The position numbers and the translations under genes are program-made. The notes under the pieces are model-generated. The model saw nothing but the letters and a program-made list of their open reading frames with translations. It had not been told where the DNA came from and did no database searches. A DNA stretch of 64,000 nt from Paenibacillus silvestris (GTDB lineage Bacteria > Bacillota > Bacilli > Paenibacillales > NBRC-103111): positions 62,001 to 126,000 of the forward strand of contig NZ_WTUZ01000021.1 of the NCBI RefSeq assembly GCF_009882985.1. Reading direction: 5' to 3'. This document shows positions 18,887 to 28,617 of this stretch, piece after piece. Each line of letters begins with the position of its first letter. Position 1 is the stretch's first letter.

Positions 18887-21800
18887 ATGGCGAACAGCAA
18901 ATTAAGCCTAACCAAGAAAGCGCTTACTATAACTGCGGGCTGCATGGTAATGTTGAGCAGCGTGGCCGGAATAGCAGCAGCCGATGTACCAACAAACAAT
19001 CAGGGGACAACATCAGGCGTTCAATTGGAATATTTGGATCGTGGCTTGGCGGCCGTTGTCAAAGGCAATAGCGTGTTTCTCAGTTGGAGGCTGCTTGGCA
19101 ATGAGGTAACAGGTTACTCCAGCACGGGATTAACAGGGACAAACTTTAATTTGTACAGAGATGGCACGAAGATCGCCACGATTGACGACAGTACGAATTA
19201 TTTGGATAGCACAGGAACAGCTGCTTCGCATTACTACGTAGCTGCCGTCGTGAACGGAAAAGAAGTGGATAAAAGCGCCTCCGTTACACCATGGGGGAGT
19301 GGTTACTACGATTTGAATTTGAAAAAGCCAGCAGATGGGGTTACGCCAAAAGGCGAAGCGTACACCTACAAGGCGAATGACATGAGCGTTGGTGATGTGG
19401 ACGGAGATGGCCAATATGAATACTTCGTCAAATGGGACCCGTCGAACTCCAAAGACGTTTCTCAAAAAGGTTACACAGGCAACGTATATGTAGATTGCTA
19501 CAAGTTTGACGGGACGTTATTGTACCGAATTGATCTTGGCGTCAATATTCGGGCTGGCGCACATTATACGCAATTCATGGTCTATGATTTCGATGGCGAC
19601 GGAAAATCAGAAATGATGTTCAAAACAGCGCCAGGTACGAAAGTCAGCAAGTATAATGCCCAAGGTAACGTGACCTCCACGAATTACATCACAATGCCTG
19701 GCGAAGACATTGCCAAAGGTTATTCCAACACGGATGATTATCGGTTGAGTGCCCAAGGTTACTACGATCATGTGGTGAACATGTTCATGAATTGGGATAA
19801 GCATCCAGAAGTGCTGAACGGTTCATGGCCCAAAACCTTGGAAGAATGCTTCGGCATCGCCAAAAAGTATACTTACCCGCTTTCTGAAGGGGATGCCAAG
19901 CTTTTAGCGGATTATTTTATAGACGTGTATGCTCCAAGCCGAAGCACGAATAACAAACTGCGCGAATTCGAAGGATTTATCGTCGATGGTCCAGAGTATT
20001 TATCGGTGTTTGAAGGCGCGACAGGCAAAGAAATGGAGACCATCCACTATAAGCCGGGGCGTGAAGATGACGGACTTATGTGGGGGGATTACGCGCTAGG
20101 AAGAATTGAGCCAGCCAACCGTGTGGACCGATTCTTAGCAGGTGTATCCTATCTGGATGGTCAGAACCCGTATGCGATCATTGCCAGAGGTTACTATACG
20201 AGAAGTACAATCGTGTCGTACCGCTGGAATGGCAAACATCTGGAGGAGTATTGGTTCGTTGACAGCGGATGGGTAAAAATGACAAATCCATTCAATGACA
20301 CGCCTCACGGCAGAGCGGGTTCCAATCCGGCTTATGCGTCACTGACAACGCAGGGAGCACACTCCTTGACAAGCGCTGACGTGGACGGCGATGGCAAGCA
20401 AGAAATTGTATACGGTTCTTCGACAATTGACCATGATGGCAAATTATTGTACAGCTCCGGGGATACGATTGCTTCAGGACCGAATACAGGGACCTTTGCG
20501 CTTCTCGGCCATGGAGATGCCCTGCACGTCACGGACATTAACCCTGATCGTCCTGGTTTAGAAATCTTCATGGTTCACGAAGGTGCGACAAGCGTACCTT
20601 ACGGCTACTCTTTCCGTGACGCCAAAACAGGTGAGATTATCTATGGCGCTTATACGGGGAAAGACACTGGCCGTGGCATGATCGGTGACGTTGATACAAC
20701 GAAAAGAGGTATCGAAACATGGGCTACTGCTCTACGAACGGCAGATGGCACAACATTAGGAACTTCCATGCCAGGTACAAACATGAGTATCAAATGGGCT
20801 GGCAACATGACGACGCAAATTGTGAACGGTGCAGATGGTTCAACGCCTACGATTGACGTTTGGGGCGGTGCTAGAGCATTGACGGCTACAGGTACGACAA
20901 CAAATAACTCCACGAAGGGGAACCCATCCCTTGTTGCTGATATTTTTGGCGATTGGAGAGAGGAATTGCTCGTTCGCAAGACGGACAGTTCGGCTATTCG
21001 GATTTATATGAGCACCGATGTAACGAATCACAAGATTTACACGTTAATGCATGATCCACAATATCGCGCTGAGATTGCCAGACAGAACACAGCGTACAAT
21101 CAGCCAGCGTATACGAGCTTTTATTTTGCCTCAGATACGGACTGGTCGAAGGTTCCGATTCCAAACTTGAAGCCTTTTGCGGTGGGAGGTTCCCTAAATG
21201 GTCCTAACGCTGTCGCTCCCGGGCAATCTTTCAACGTTACTTACGGGCTGGAGCATGTTTCCTCGGAAGTAGTGGCTGAGGATATCACCATTGATGTGGA
21301 TACGACCAAGTTGGATATTAACAATACGCCTCCTGTTTCATTGGACGAAGACACTTTCAAAGTCGTTGATTACAAGGTAACACCTGGCAAGCTTCGCATT
21401 CTTGGCGTTCACTTCGGTGACAAACAGGCGCGTCCGAACGGTCCGCTATTCTCCATCGGCTTGACGGCCAAATCCTCCGTTCAATCCGGCGTAGGAACTG
21501 CAGCCGTCTCAGCGCTAACAGTTGCTAACAGTGAAGGCACGGAGCAGCAGTTGCAGGGCAATTCGTACGCTGTGCAAATTGGCTCTGGAGACAAAACGCA
21601 GTTGAATGCTCTCATTGCTGAATCGCAGGGTGTCATTAGCAGTGCTGTTGAAGGCGGTCATGTTGGACAGTATCCTTCCGGCTCCAAAGCGATTCTGCAA
21701 GGTGCTATTGATAAAGCGATTCTGGCAGCAAATGATCCGACGATCAGTCAAGAGCTTATTAATCAAGCAATTGCTGAGCTTTCCGCCAAACTTCAAACGT

Positions 21801-22015
21801 TCCGTCAATCCGTGGTTACGAAGGTTGCTGGTGACTATACGAATGATGGCAAAACAAGTATCGGCGATTTGGCGCTTATGGTCAAAGCATATGGTAAAAC
21901 GGTTGATAGCCCAGATTGGAATGAGTGGAAACAATTTGACATCAATAACGATAAAGCGATTGATATTGTCGATCTTTCCGCACTTGCTCAGCTGATTATC
22001 AATGAGGACTTTTAA
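18887..22015 (+). CDS. Secreted PL11 rhamnogalacturonan lyase with cohesin-like, FIVAR and dockerin-like modules
   Basis: About 1042 residues. Numbering from the alternative ATG 18872: signal peptide 1-37 (hydrophobic core then GIAAA), and PL11 eight-bladed beta-propeller 45-770. The propeller shows LEYLDRGLAAV, calcium-binding DVDGDGQYEY and DFDGDGKSE loops, and NNSTKGNPSLVADIFGDWREEL. Next come a cohesin-like beta sandwich 775-905 (PGQSFNVTYGLEHVSSE), a FIVAR-like helical linker 908-980, and a dockerin-like pair of Ca loops 985-1045 (GDYTNDGKTSIGDLALMVKAYG and FDINNDKAIDIVDLSALAQLI). An insertion of roughly 100 residues (about 255-365) interrupts the propeller compared with the second lyase downstream. 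ATG 18887 has AAGGATGGTG 9 bases upstream and is preferred. The enzyme should cut rhamnogalacturonan I outside the cell. Confidence 0.92.
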   Translation: MANSKLSLTKKALTITAGCMVMLSSVAGIAAADVPTNNQGTTSGVQLEYLDRGLAAVVKGNSVFLSWRLLGNEVTGYSSTGLTGTNFNLYRDGTKIATIDDSTNYLDSTGTAASHYYVAAVVNGKEVDKSASVTPWGSGYYDLNLKKPADGVTPKGEAYTYKANDMSVGDVDGDGQYEYFVKWDPSNSKDVSQKGYTGNVYVDCYKFDGTLLYRIDLGVNIRAGAHYTQFMVYDFDGDGKSEMMFKTAPGTKVSKYNAQGNVTSTNYITMPGEDIAKGYSNTDDYRLSAQGYYDHVVNMFMNWDKHPEVLNGSWPKTLEECFGIAKKYTYPLSEGDAKLLADYFIDVYAPSRSTNNKLREFEGFIVDGPEYLSVFEGATGKEMETIHYKPGREDDGLMWGDYALGRIEPANRVDRFLAGVSYLDGQNPYAIIARGYYTRSTIVSYRWNGKHLEEYWFVDSGWVKMTNPFNDTPHGRAGSNPAYASLTTQGAHSLTSADVDGDGKQEIVYGSSTIDHDGKLLYSSGDTIASGPNTGTFALLGHGDALHVTDINPDRPGLEIFMVHEGATSVPYGYSFRDAKTGEIIYGAYTGKDTGRGMIGDVDTTKRGIETWATALRTADGTTLGTSMPGTNMSIKWAGNMTTQIVNGADGSTPTIDVWGGARALTATGTTTNNSTKGNPSLVADIFGDWREELLVRKTDSSAIRIYMSTDVTNHKIYTLMHDPQYRAEIARQNTAYNQPAYTSFYFASDTDWSKVPIPNLKPFAVGGSLNGPNAVAPGQSFNVTYGLEHVSSEVVAEDITIDVDTTKLDINNTPPVSLDEDTFKVVDYKVTPGKLRILGVHFGDKQARPNGPLFSIGLTAKSSVQSGVGTAAVSALTVANSEGTEQQLQGNSYAVQIGSGDKTQLNALIAESQGVISSAVEGGHVGQYPSGSKAILQGAIDKAILAANDPTISQELINQAIAELSAKLQTFRQSVVTKVAGDYTNDGKTSIGDLALMVKAYGKTVDSPDWNEWKQFDINNDKAIDIVDLSALAQLIINEDF

Positions 22016-22104
22016 GAAGGATCTGTCTTGATTTAACGGGTGGGAAGGCAGGAAACGACTGCCTTCCTCCCCATATCTATTCACAGCACAGAGAGGACGG
22101 AGCT

Positions 22105-23145
22105 ATGTTGAAAAAGAGAGGGTTGCTATTCGCTGTATGCTTACTTCTATGCATCTCATTTATTCCCTTGCAAGCTATGGCGGCTGAGTCGCCCAGTTAC
22201 TCCTTATCGCTGATTGGCAACCAAACGCAAGTCGGGAGTCAAGTTAGAGTTGATGTGAAAGGCACCGATGTGAAGGATCTTTTTGGCTACGAAATTCGAT
22301 TGTCCTATGATACGAAACGCCTGCGTTTTATAAAAGCAACGAGTCCGATGAACGGGTTTTCCGTTCCGGGGATCGTGAAAGACGGGCAGGTTGTTTTTGC
22401 CCATACCAAAGTTGGAAAATTACCGGGGGATTCAGGGGATGTAGAACTTGCTTCCTTTACGTTTGAGAATTTATCTGAAGGACAAGCCGAGGTCAAGCTT
22501 ATTCAAGTCAAAGAAGTAACGAGTGCGATGCAAGCAGCAACGATTACTTCCGACTCCAAGCTTGCGATGGACATTACACCTAAGCAGGGAAATGTAGTTA
22601 CTTTCAAAGATATGGCTAATCATTGGGCACAAAAAGCAGTCGAGAGGGCGGCATCGCTAGGTTTTGTAAACGGTTACGAAGACGGCACGTTCCAACCGGA
22701 AGGCAAGGTAACACGAGCCGAGTTCACCGCTATGCTCGTAAGAGCAATTTCGCTTACTAGCAAGGAAGCTCAGGTTATGCAATTCTCTGATATTGCTGAC
22801 ATTCCGCAATGGGCCAAAGTTTATATTTTTGAAGCGGCATCTGCAGGTGTGGTAACGGGCTACGAAGATCGCTCCTTTGGTGCAGATCGGCTTATTTCAC
22901 GCGCTGAGATGGCAGTTATGGTGGCACGGGCAATCGGTCTTGAGACGAACTCCGATGGGGCAGCTTCCTTCGCTGATGAGGATCAGATTCCAGACTGGGC
23001 GCTGCAAGAAATCAAAGCTTCACGGAAAGCAGGACTGATTCAAGGCAGAGACAATAACAATTTCGTGCCTGGTGACAACGCAACAAGAGCTGAAGCGGCT
23101 GTATTAATTCTTGCAGCATACGATAACTTCCAGTCAGCCAAATGA
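22105..23145 (+). CDS. Surface anchor: one cohesin-like domain plus three SLH domains
   Basis: 346 residues. Signal peptide 1-26 (AMA/AES). Cohesin-like domain about 28-155 (SLSLIGNQTQVGSQVRVDV, LFGYEIRLSYDTKRLRFI, GDVELASFTF). SLH domains at about 164-212, 226-272 and 284-336, each with a HWA/QWA/DWA segment and (T/S)RAE motif. SLH domains bind pyruvylated secondary cell-wall polymer, so this protein should display a single cohesin on the cell surface, like the small anchoring scaffoldins of cellulosome bacteria. It lies exactly between two lyases that carry dockerin-like modules, with gaps of 89 and 7 bases. No catalytic domain is present. That it binds those dockerins is inference. Confidence 0.9.
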   Translation: MLKKRGLLFAVCLLLCISFIPLQAMAAESPSYSLSLIGNQTQVGSQVRVDVKGTDVKDLFGYEIRLSYDTKRLRFIKATSPMNGFSVPGIVKDGQVVFAHTKVGKLPGDSGDVELASFTFENLSEGQAEVKLIQVKEVTSAMQAATITSDSKLAMDITPKQGNVVTFKDMANHWAQKAVERAASLGFVNGYEDGTFQPEGKVTRAEFTAMLVRAISLTSKEAQVMQFSDIADIPQWAKVYIFEAASAGVVTGYEDRSFGADRLISRAEMAVMVARAIGLETNSDGAASFADEDQIPDWALQEIKASRKAGLIQGRDNNNFVPGDNATRAEAAVLILAAYDNFQSAK

Positions 23146-23152
23146 AAGGTAG

Positions 23153-26100
23153 ATGATCGCGATAATGAAAATGAGAAAACTTCCGCTCTTTTTAAGCACA
23201 ACGATGGCGTTTGCTGTATGTTCAGGCGCAGTATTGCTTCCTCATGCAGGTTTTGCTGCTCAGCAAGCTTACCACTTTGATTTCGGAACAGCGACAAGTC
23301 CTGTAGCTCCTGGTTTTACAAGGGTTTCCGAATCCACGCTATACAGCAGTGCTGCTGGATTTGGCTTAAGTAAAACAATCGCGAGCCGAGATCGTGGAGC
23401 TAGTTTCAGTGATACGTTAAGAGATTTTGTTATTGATAAAAGTTTCTCATTTAAAGTGGATATGGAAAATGGGGATTATTTCGTCAAAGTAACCGCAGGC
23501 GATGGAACAGCAAGCAATAAAACAGCTGTTACGATTGAGGGGATAAATCGTGGCGCTACGAATACGGCGAGCGGCAGTTTCCAAGATGTCACTGCTGTAG
23601 TCACCGTGGCAGACGGGCAGATGAACGTTGACATTGGCGGTAATGATGGCCGTCTCAACGCTATTGAAATTACGCCAGCCGTTGTCATGAGCGGTGTCAA
23701 GGTTGATAGCGTGAGCGTTGCACCAACGCCAACCGTACAGCTGAGCTGGAATGCCGCACAAGGCGTGAGTGAATACAGCATTTATCGGAAAGATGAAGGT
23801 CAAGCTGATTATGTCAAAATCGGAACAACGAGCGCAGCGGTATATGCAGACAGCTCAGTTGAGCTTGGTTTAACTTACACTTATGCAGTAACGAACACGA
23901 CCGGTGGCTATGAATCACCGAAAAGTGATCCACTAATGGTTACTGTTGCGGACGGAACTGGGCAAAAACCAGCTGTTCCTGCACATTTTCAAATCGCGGA
24001 TGCGACAGAAAGTTCAGTTAGCTTAGACTGGGACTCCGTATCCGGAGCTGTATATTACTATGTTTACAGATCGACAACCGAGTCGGGGACCTACAGTAGA
24101 ATAGCAGGATCGTCAGATTCCTCCTATGTAGATCAATCCGTGTCAACGAATGTTCCTTATTATTACAAAATTGCTGCTGTTAATTCGGCGGGCCTCTCCG
24201 ATCTCACAGGCTCTGTCGTATCACCAATTAAAAAAGTCTTCAAACGCCAAATGGAGCGTCTTGAACGCGGAACTACAGCAATTAAAGTGAGCAATGGCGT
24301 TTATGTCGGTTGGAGATTGCTGGGCACAGAGCCAAGCAGCATTTCATTTAATTTGTATCGCGACGGCCATAAGATCAATAACTCCCCGATCACTTCAAGC
24401 ACGAACTTCCTGGATACGGAAGGAACATCACAATCGACTTATACAGTTCGAGCGGTGCTCAGTGGGATCGAACAAACGGCTTCAGGCAGCGCCTCTGTTA
24501 TGGAGACGAATCATTTGGATATTCCTCTGAATAAACCTGCAGGAGGCACTACACCGGATGGGGTTGCCTACACGTATAATGCGAATGATGTCAGTGTAGG
24601 TGATTTGGATGGCGATGGACAATATGAATATGTTGTGAAATGGGATCCATCCAATTCCAAAGACAACTCGCAGTCCGGTTACACAGGCAATGTCTTTGTT
24701 GATGCATATGAGCTTGACGGCACACAATTATGGCGGATTGATTTGGGCAAAAATATTCGCGCTGGAGCCCATTATACACAATTCATGGTGTATGACCTAG
24801 ATGGAGACGGCAAGGCCGAAGTCGCTATGAAAACGGCTGACGGAACCATTGATGGAGCTGGCGCTGTGCTTGGGAACGGGGCAGCGGATTATCGGAATTC
24901 ATCGGGCTACATTCTGACCGGCCCTGAATACTTAAGCATTTTTGAAGGTGCAACGGGTAAAACGCTTACCAATACTTCCTATGACCCTCCAAGGGGCACC
25001 GTAGGAAACTGGGGAGATACGTATGGAAACCGGGTCGACCGTTTTCTAGCAGCTATCGCTTATCTGGATGGCGAGCACCCGAGCCTGATTATGGCACGAG
25101 GGTACTACACAAGAACAGTTCTTGTCGCGTACAACTGGCAAGACGGACAGTTAACAAAAGCATGGACGTTTGATTCAAACACTCCCGGAAATGGCAGCTA
25201 CGCAGGTCAAGGGAATCATAACTTAAGCGTTGCTGACGTTGATGGTGATGGCAAAGATGAAATTGTTTATGGTGCAATGGCAGTTGACAACGATGGCAAA
25301 GGACTTTACACAACGGGCTTGGGGCACGGAGATGCGATGCATTTAAGCGACTTGGACCCGGATCGTCCTGGCTATGAGGTTTTTCAGGTGCATGAGGAGA
25401 AACCGAGCCGGGCAGGCTTGGAATTCCGTGATGCAAAAACAGGCGAGCTCATTTGGGGAAAACCTACAACTTATGATGTAGGCCGTGGCGTATCCGCCGA
25501 TATCGACCCTCGGTACAAAGGGGCCGAATCTTGGGCTATCGATGCAGGAGGCTGGAACAGCACTTCAGGGGGCATGTACGATGTGAAGGGCAATGAGATT
25601 GCCACACATATTCCGCCGGCGAACTTCGCCATTTGGTGGGATGGAGATCTCCAGCGTGAGCTGCTCGACCATACTTACAGCGATACAACGCTGACGGGTG
25701 TAGGCAACATTTTGAAATGGGATTATGAGAATTCGCAAGTAAAGACGCTGCTTACAGCTGACGGGACTTTCTCCAACAATGGGACCAAAGGAAACCCGGG
25801 CCTGCAAGCCGATTTATTCGGTGACTGGCGTGAAGAAGCGGTGTGGCGGCTTGAAGACAGCAGCGCGCTGCGTGTATATATGACAACCGATGTAACCGAT
25901 TATCGCTTCTATACCCTCATGCAAGATCCTATTTACCGATTAGGCGTGGCACGTGAAAATACGGGCTACAACCAGCCGCCTCATGTGGGATATTACCTTG
26001 GTGGAGGGATGACCCAGCCGCCAATGCCGAATATTACGGTGCCAGCAGGTGAACCTCAAGAGCCAGGCATTACTTTACATGGTGGAAGTACGTTAAAGCC

Positions 26101-26875
26101 AGGCGAGACGCTCTCGCTTACTTACGGATTGAGTGGTATTACGGAACCCATTATTGCACAGGATGTGAGCTTTACTTATGATCCTGAGTACTTCGAATAT
26201 GTGTCAGCAAGAGGCTTGCAAGAGGGGGTAAGTGTTGTAGGGAATGTGTACAACACACCTGGCAAGGTGCAAATCATCTTGGTCAGTTTAGGGACGGATT
26301 ACGGAGTGACGGGCAATAGCGATTTAATCTCGCTTCAACTCAGAGCCAAATCTGTCAACAGCACAGATTCCACCAATGTCTACAGCTCTGCACAAGTTGC
26401 CAATGCAGCAGGTGTAGAAACGACTTTCGAAAGTGTGAATAAACCGATTACCATTCGTTATGCCGACTTGTCCGCGTTGAATGCTCTTATTAGCACGGCA
26501 GAGACGGCATATGCACAGGCAGTAGAAGGTATTGGTCAAGGCGAATACCCTGCTGGCTCGAAAGCGGTGCTTCTCGCAGCAATTGCGAAAGCTAAAGCGG
26601 TGCAAGCGAATCCGGATGTCACGCAAGCTGAAATTGCGCAAGCTGTTACTGAGCTGAATGCTGCTTTGACAGCCTTCCAAGCTTCTGTGAACACAAGCCA
26701 TGGCTACGATGTTAACAATTCCGGTCAAGTGAGCGTCGGCGACTTAGCTTTCATTGCCGCTCATTATGGAGAAATAAGCACGGATCCTAACTGGAATAGC
26801 AAAGCAGACGTCCATGCTGACGGCATCATTGATATTCAGGATTTGAGTGAAGTTGCCAGCTACATTTTAAAATGA
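23153..26875 (+). CDS. Secreted multidomain PL11 rhamnogalacturonan lyase with FnIII, cohesin-like, FIVAR and dockerin-like modules
   Basis: 1240 residues. Signal peptide to about residue 35 (HAGFA). N-terminal galactose-binding-like domain 38-175 (YHFDFGTATSPVAPGF). Two fibronectin type III domains about 180-265 and 275-360. PL11 propeller about 365-960, with FKRQMERLERGTTAI, DLDGDGQYEY, RGYYTRTVLVAY and NNGTKGNPGLQADLFGDWREE, closely resembling the endo-acting YesW of B. subtilis. Then a cohesin-like domain 985-1105, FIVAR 1110-1180, and dockerin-like loops 1185-1240 (DVNNSGQVSVGD and DVHADGIIDIQD). The start lies 7 bases after the anchor gene; ATG 23165 or 23171 are alternatives because AAAGGT sits only two bases before 23153. 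A terminator follows, so the three genes probably form one unit. Confidence 0.93.
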   Translation: MIAIMKMRKLPLFLSTTMAFAVCSGAVLLPHAGFAAQQAYHFDFGTATSPVAPGFTRVSESTLYSSAAGFGLSKTIASRDRGASFSDTLRDFVIDKSFSFKVDMENGDYFVKVTAGDGTASNKTAVTIEGINRGATNTASGSFQDVTAVVTVADGQMNVDIGGNDGRLNAIEITPAVVMSGVKVDSVSVAPTPTVQLSWNAAQGVSEYSIYRKDEGQADYVKIGTTSAAVYADSSVELGLTYTYAVTNTTGGYESPKSDPLMVTVADGTGQKPAVPAHFQIADATESSVSLDWDSVSGAVYYYVYRSTTESGTYSRIAGSSDSSYVDQSVSTNVPYYYKIAAVNSAGLSDLTGSVVSPIKKVFKRQMERLERGTTAIKVSNGVYVGWRLLGTEPSSISFNLYRDGHKINNSPITSSTNFLDTEGTSQSTYTVRAVLSGIEQTASGSASVMETNHLDIPLNKPAGGTTPDGVAYTYNANDVSVGDLDGDGQYEYVVKWDPSNSKDNSQSGYTGNVFVDAYELDGTQLWRIDLGKNIRAGAHYTQFMVYDLDGDGKAEVAMKTADGTIDGAGAVLGNGAADYRNSSGYILTGPEYLSIFEGATGKTLTNTSYDPPRGTVGNWGDTYGNRVDRFLAAIAYLDGEHPSLIMARGYYTRTVLVAYNWQDGQLTKAWTFDSNTPGNGSYAGQGNHNLSVADVDGDGKDEIVYGAMAVDNDGKGLYTTGLGHGDAMHLSDLDPDRPGYEVFQVHEEKPSRAGLEFRDAKTGELIWGKPTTYDVGRGVSADIDPRYKGAESWAIDAGGWNSTSGGMYDVKGNEIATHIPPANFAIWWDGDLQRELLDHTYSDTTLTGVGNILKWDYENSQVKTLLTADGTFSNNGTKGNPGLQADLFGDWREEAVWRLEDSSALRVYMTTDVTDYRFYTLMQDPIYRLGVARENTGYNQPPHVGYYLGGGMTQPPMPNITVPAGEPQEPGITLHGGSTLKPGETLSLTYGLSGITEPIIAQDVSFTYDPEYFEYVSARGLQEGVSVVGNVYNTPGKVQIILVSLGTDYGVTGNSDLISLQLRAKSVNSTDSTNVYSSAQVANAAGVETTFESVNKPITIRYADLSALNALISTAETAYAQAVEGIGQGEYPAGSKAVLLAAIAKAKAVQANPDVTQAEIAQAVTELNAALTAFQASVNTSHGYDVNNSGQVSVGDLAFIAAHYGEISTDPNWNSKADVHADGIIDIQDLSEVASYILK

Positions 26876-26892
26876 AAATGGTTAATAAGTAG

Positions 26893-26929
26893 GCCTGGTG
26901 GAGATCTGTGATCTTCTGCCAGGCTTTTC
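26893..26929 (+). terminator. Terminator of the RG lyase-anchor cluster
   Basis: The stem GCCTGG / CCAGGC with an inner GAGAT / ATCTT stem is followed by TTTT, 17 bases after the stop of the second lyase. Confidence 0.8.
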
Positions 26930-27059
26930 TTTTTCATAACAAGACAGGTTCTCGAATACATATGAAATAGGCAAAAGAAGGTTGTCACACTCCTATCCTG
27001 TCAGCGATGAGAGCGCTTAAACGGGAGCTTCACTACTATACTTAAGAGGTGATTGAGCA

Positions 27060-28511
27060 ATGAGCACGGAAAAGAATAAACTGACAACGAGCTGGGGCGC
27101 TCCCGTCGGGGATAATCAAAACTCCATAACCGCAGGGGCGCGCGGTCCAACTTTGATCCAGGATGTCCACCTGCTAGAGAAATTGGCGCATTTTAACCGG
27201 GAAAGGGTGCCGGAGCGGGTCGTTCATGCCAAAGGGGCAGGAGCACATGGCTATTTGGAAGTCACACAGGATTTAACGAAGTATACGAAAGCAAGTCTTT
27301 TTGCGGAGGTTGGTAAAAGGACGCCGCTGTTTGTACGTTTTTCGACGGTTGCAGGTGAAAATGGTTCTTCGGACACCGTTCGCGATCCACGCGGATTCGC
27401 CGTCAAGTTTTACACGGATGAAGGCAACTATGATCTAGTGGGCAATAATACGCCAGTCTTTTTCATTCGCGATGCGATTAAATTTCCTGATTTCATTCAT
27501 ACACAGAAGCGGCACCCGCAAACACATCTGAAAAACCCGAATGCCGTATGGGATTTCTGGTCATTATCGCCGGAGTCGCTGCATCAAGTGACGATTCTGA
27601 TGACGGATCGCGGCATTCCAGCGACACTGCGGCACATGCATGGCTTCGGCAGCCATACGTTCAAATGGGTGAATAGCGAGGGCGCAGGCGTGTGGGTGAA
27701 GTATCATTTTAAAACCGAGCAAGGCGTCAAAAATTTAGCTCCTGATGTGGCGGCGCAGCTTGCGGCAGATAATCCGGATTATCATACGGAAGATCTGTTC
27801 AATGCGATTAAACAAGGTGATTTCCCAGCTTGGAAATTGTGTGTGCAGATCATGCCGCTTGAAGATGCGAATACGTATCGTTTTGACCCCTTCGATGTGA
27901 CAAAAGTATGGTCGCAGAAGGACTATCCGCTCATTGAGGTGGGCCGCATGGTGCTGGATCGCAATCCGGAGAATTATTTCGCGGAAGTTGAGCAAGCGAC
28001 TTTTTCACCGGGCACGTTGGTCCCTGGAATTGATGTTTCGCCGGATAAAATGCTGCAAGGCCGCCTGTTCGCCTACGGCGATGCGCATCGCTACCGGGTA
28101 GGGGCCAATCATCAGGCATTGCCCATCAACCGGCCGCGCAGTGAAGTGAACACGTATCAGCGGGACGGGCAAATGCGCGCAGATGACAATGGCGGAAGCT
28201 CGGTCTACTACGAGCCGAACAGCGTAGGCGGACCGAAGGAGTCCCCTGAGAACAAAATCGCGCCTTTTGAGGTATCAGGATCAGCTGACAGCGTAGGTTA
28301 TGATCATCATGATCACTATACGCAGCCTGGTGATTTGTACCGGCTTTTGAGTGAGGATGAGCGTTCGCGGCTTGTTCAGACGATTGTTGGTGCTATGAAG
28401 CCCGTAGAATCGGACGAAATTAAACTGAGACAGATCGCACATTTCTATAAGGCAGATCCCGAATACGGCATTCGTATTGCCGAAGGTCTAGGATTATCGG
28501 TACCGGAATAA
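27060..28511 (+). CDS. katA: Monofunctional heme catalase (small subunit type)
   Basis: A 483-residue clade-3-sized catalase that disproportionates hydrogen peroxide. The catalytic His is in [14 protein letters not shown] (residue 56), with the distal [12 protein letters not shown] segment. The proximal heme Tyr lies in [14 protein letters not shown] (about 339). GAGGTG 8 bases before the ATG fixes the start. A CcpA-like sequence TGAGAGCGCTTAAA (27008-27021) lies just upstream, a possible carbon-source control site. The gene is monocistronic, with its own terminator. Confidence 0.96.
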   Translation: MSTEKNKLTTSWGAPVGDNQNSITAGARGPTLIQDVHLLEKLAHFNRERVPERVVHAKGAGAHGYLEVTQDLTKYTKASLFAEVGKRTPLFVRFSTVAGENGSSDTVRDPRGFAVKFYTDEGNYDLVGNNTPVFFIRDAIKFPDFIHTQKRHPQTHLKNPNAVWDFWSLSPESLHQVTILMTDRGIPATLRHMHGFGSHTFKWVNSEGAGVWVKYHFKTEQGVKNLAPDVAAQLAADNPDYHTEDLFNAIKQGDFPAWKLCVQIMPLEDANTYRFDPFDVTKVWSQKDYPLIEVGRMVLDRNPENYFAEVEQATFSPGTLVPGIDVSPDKMLQGRLFAYGDAHRYRVGANHQALPINRPRSEVNTYQRDGQMRADDNGGSSVYYEPNSVGGPKESPENKIAPFEVSGSADSVGYDHHDHYTQPGDLYRLLSEDERSRLVQTIVGAMKPVESDEIKLRQIAHFYKADPEYGIRIAEGLGLSVPE

Positions 28512-28524
28512 GATGAGAAGAAAG

Positions 28525-28566
28525 AGACAGCAACCTTTTCGTAGCAAAAGGTTGCTGTCTTTTTTT
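28525..28566 (+). terminator. Terminator of the catalase gene
   Basis: A perfect 15-bp stem, AGACAGCAACCTTTT pairing with AAAAGGTTGCTGTCT around a short loop, is followed by six further T. Confidence 0.93.
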
Positions 28567-28617
28567 AAGCCGCATATCCATGAAAGAAGAAATTAATAAT
28601 CCGAAGAGGTGATCAAG

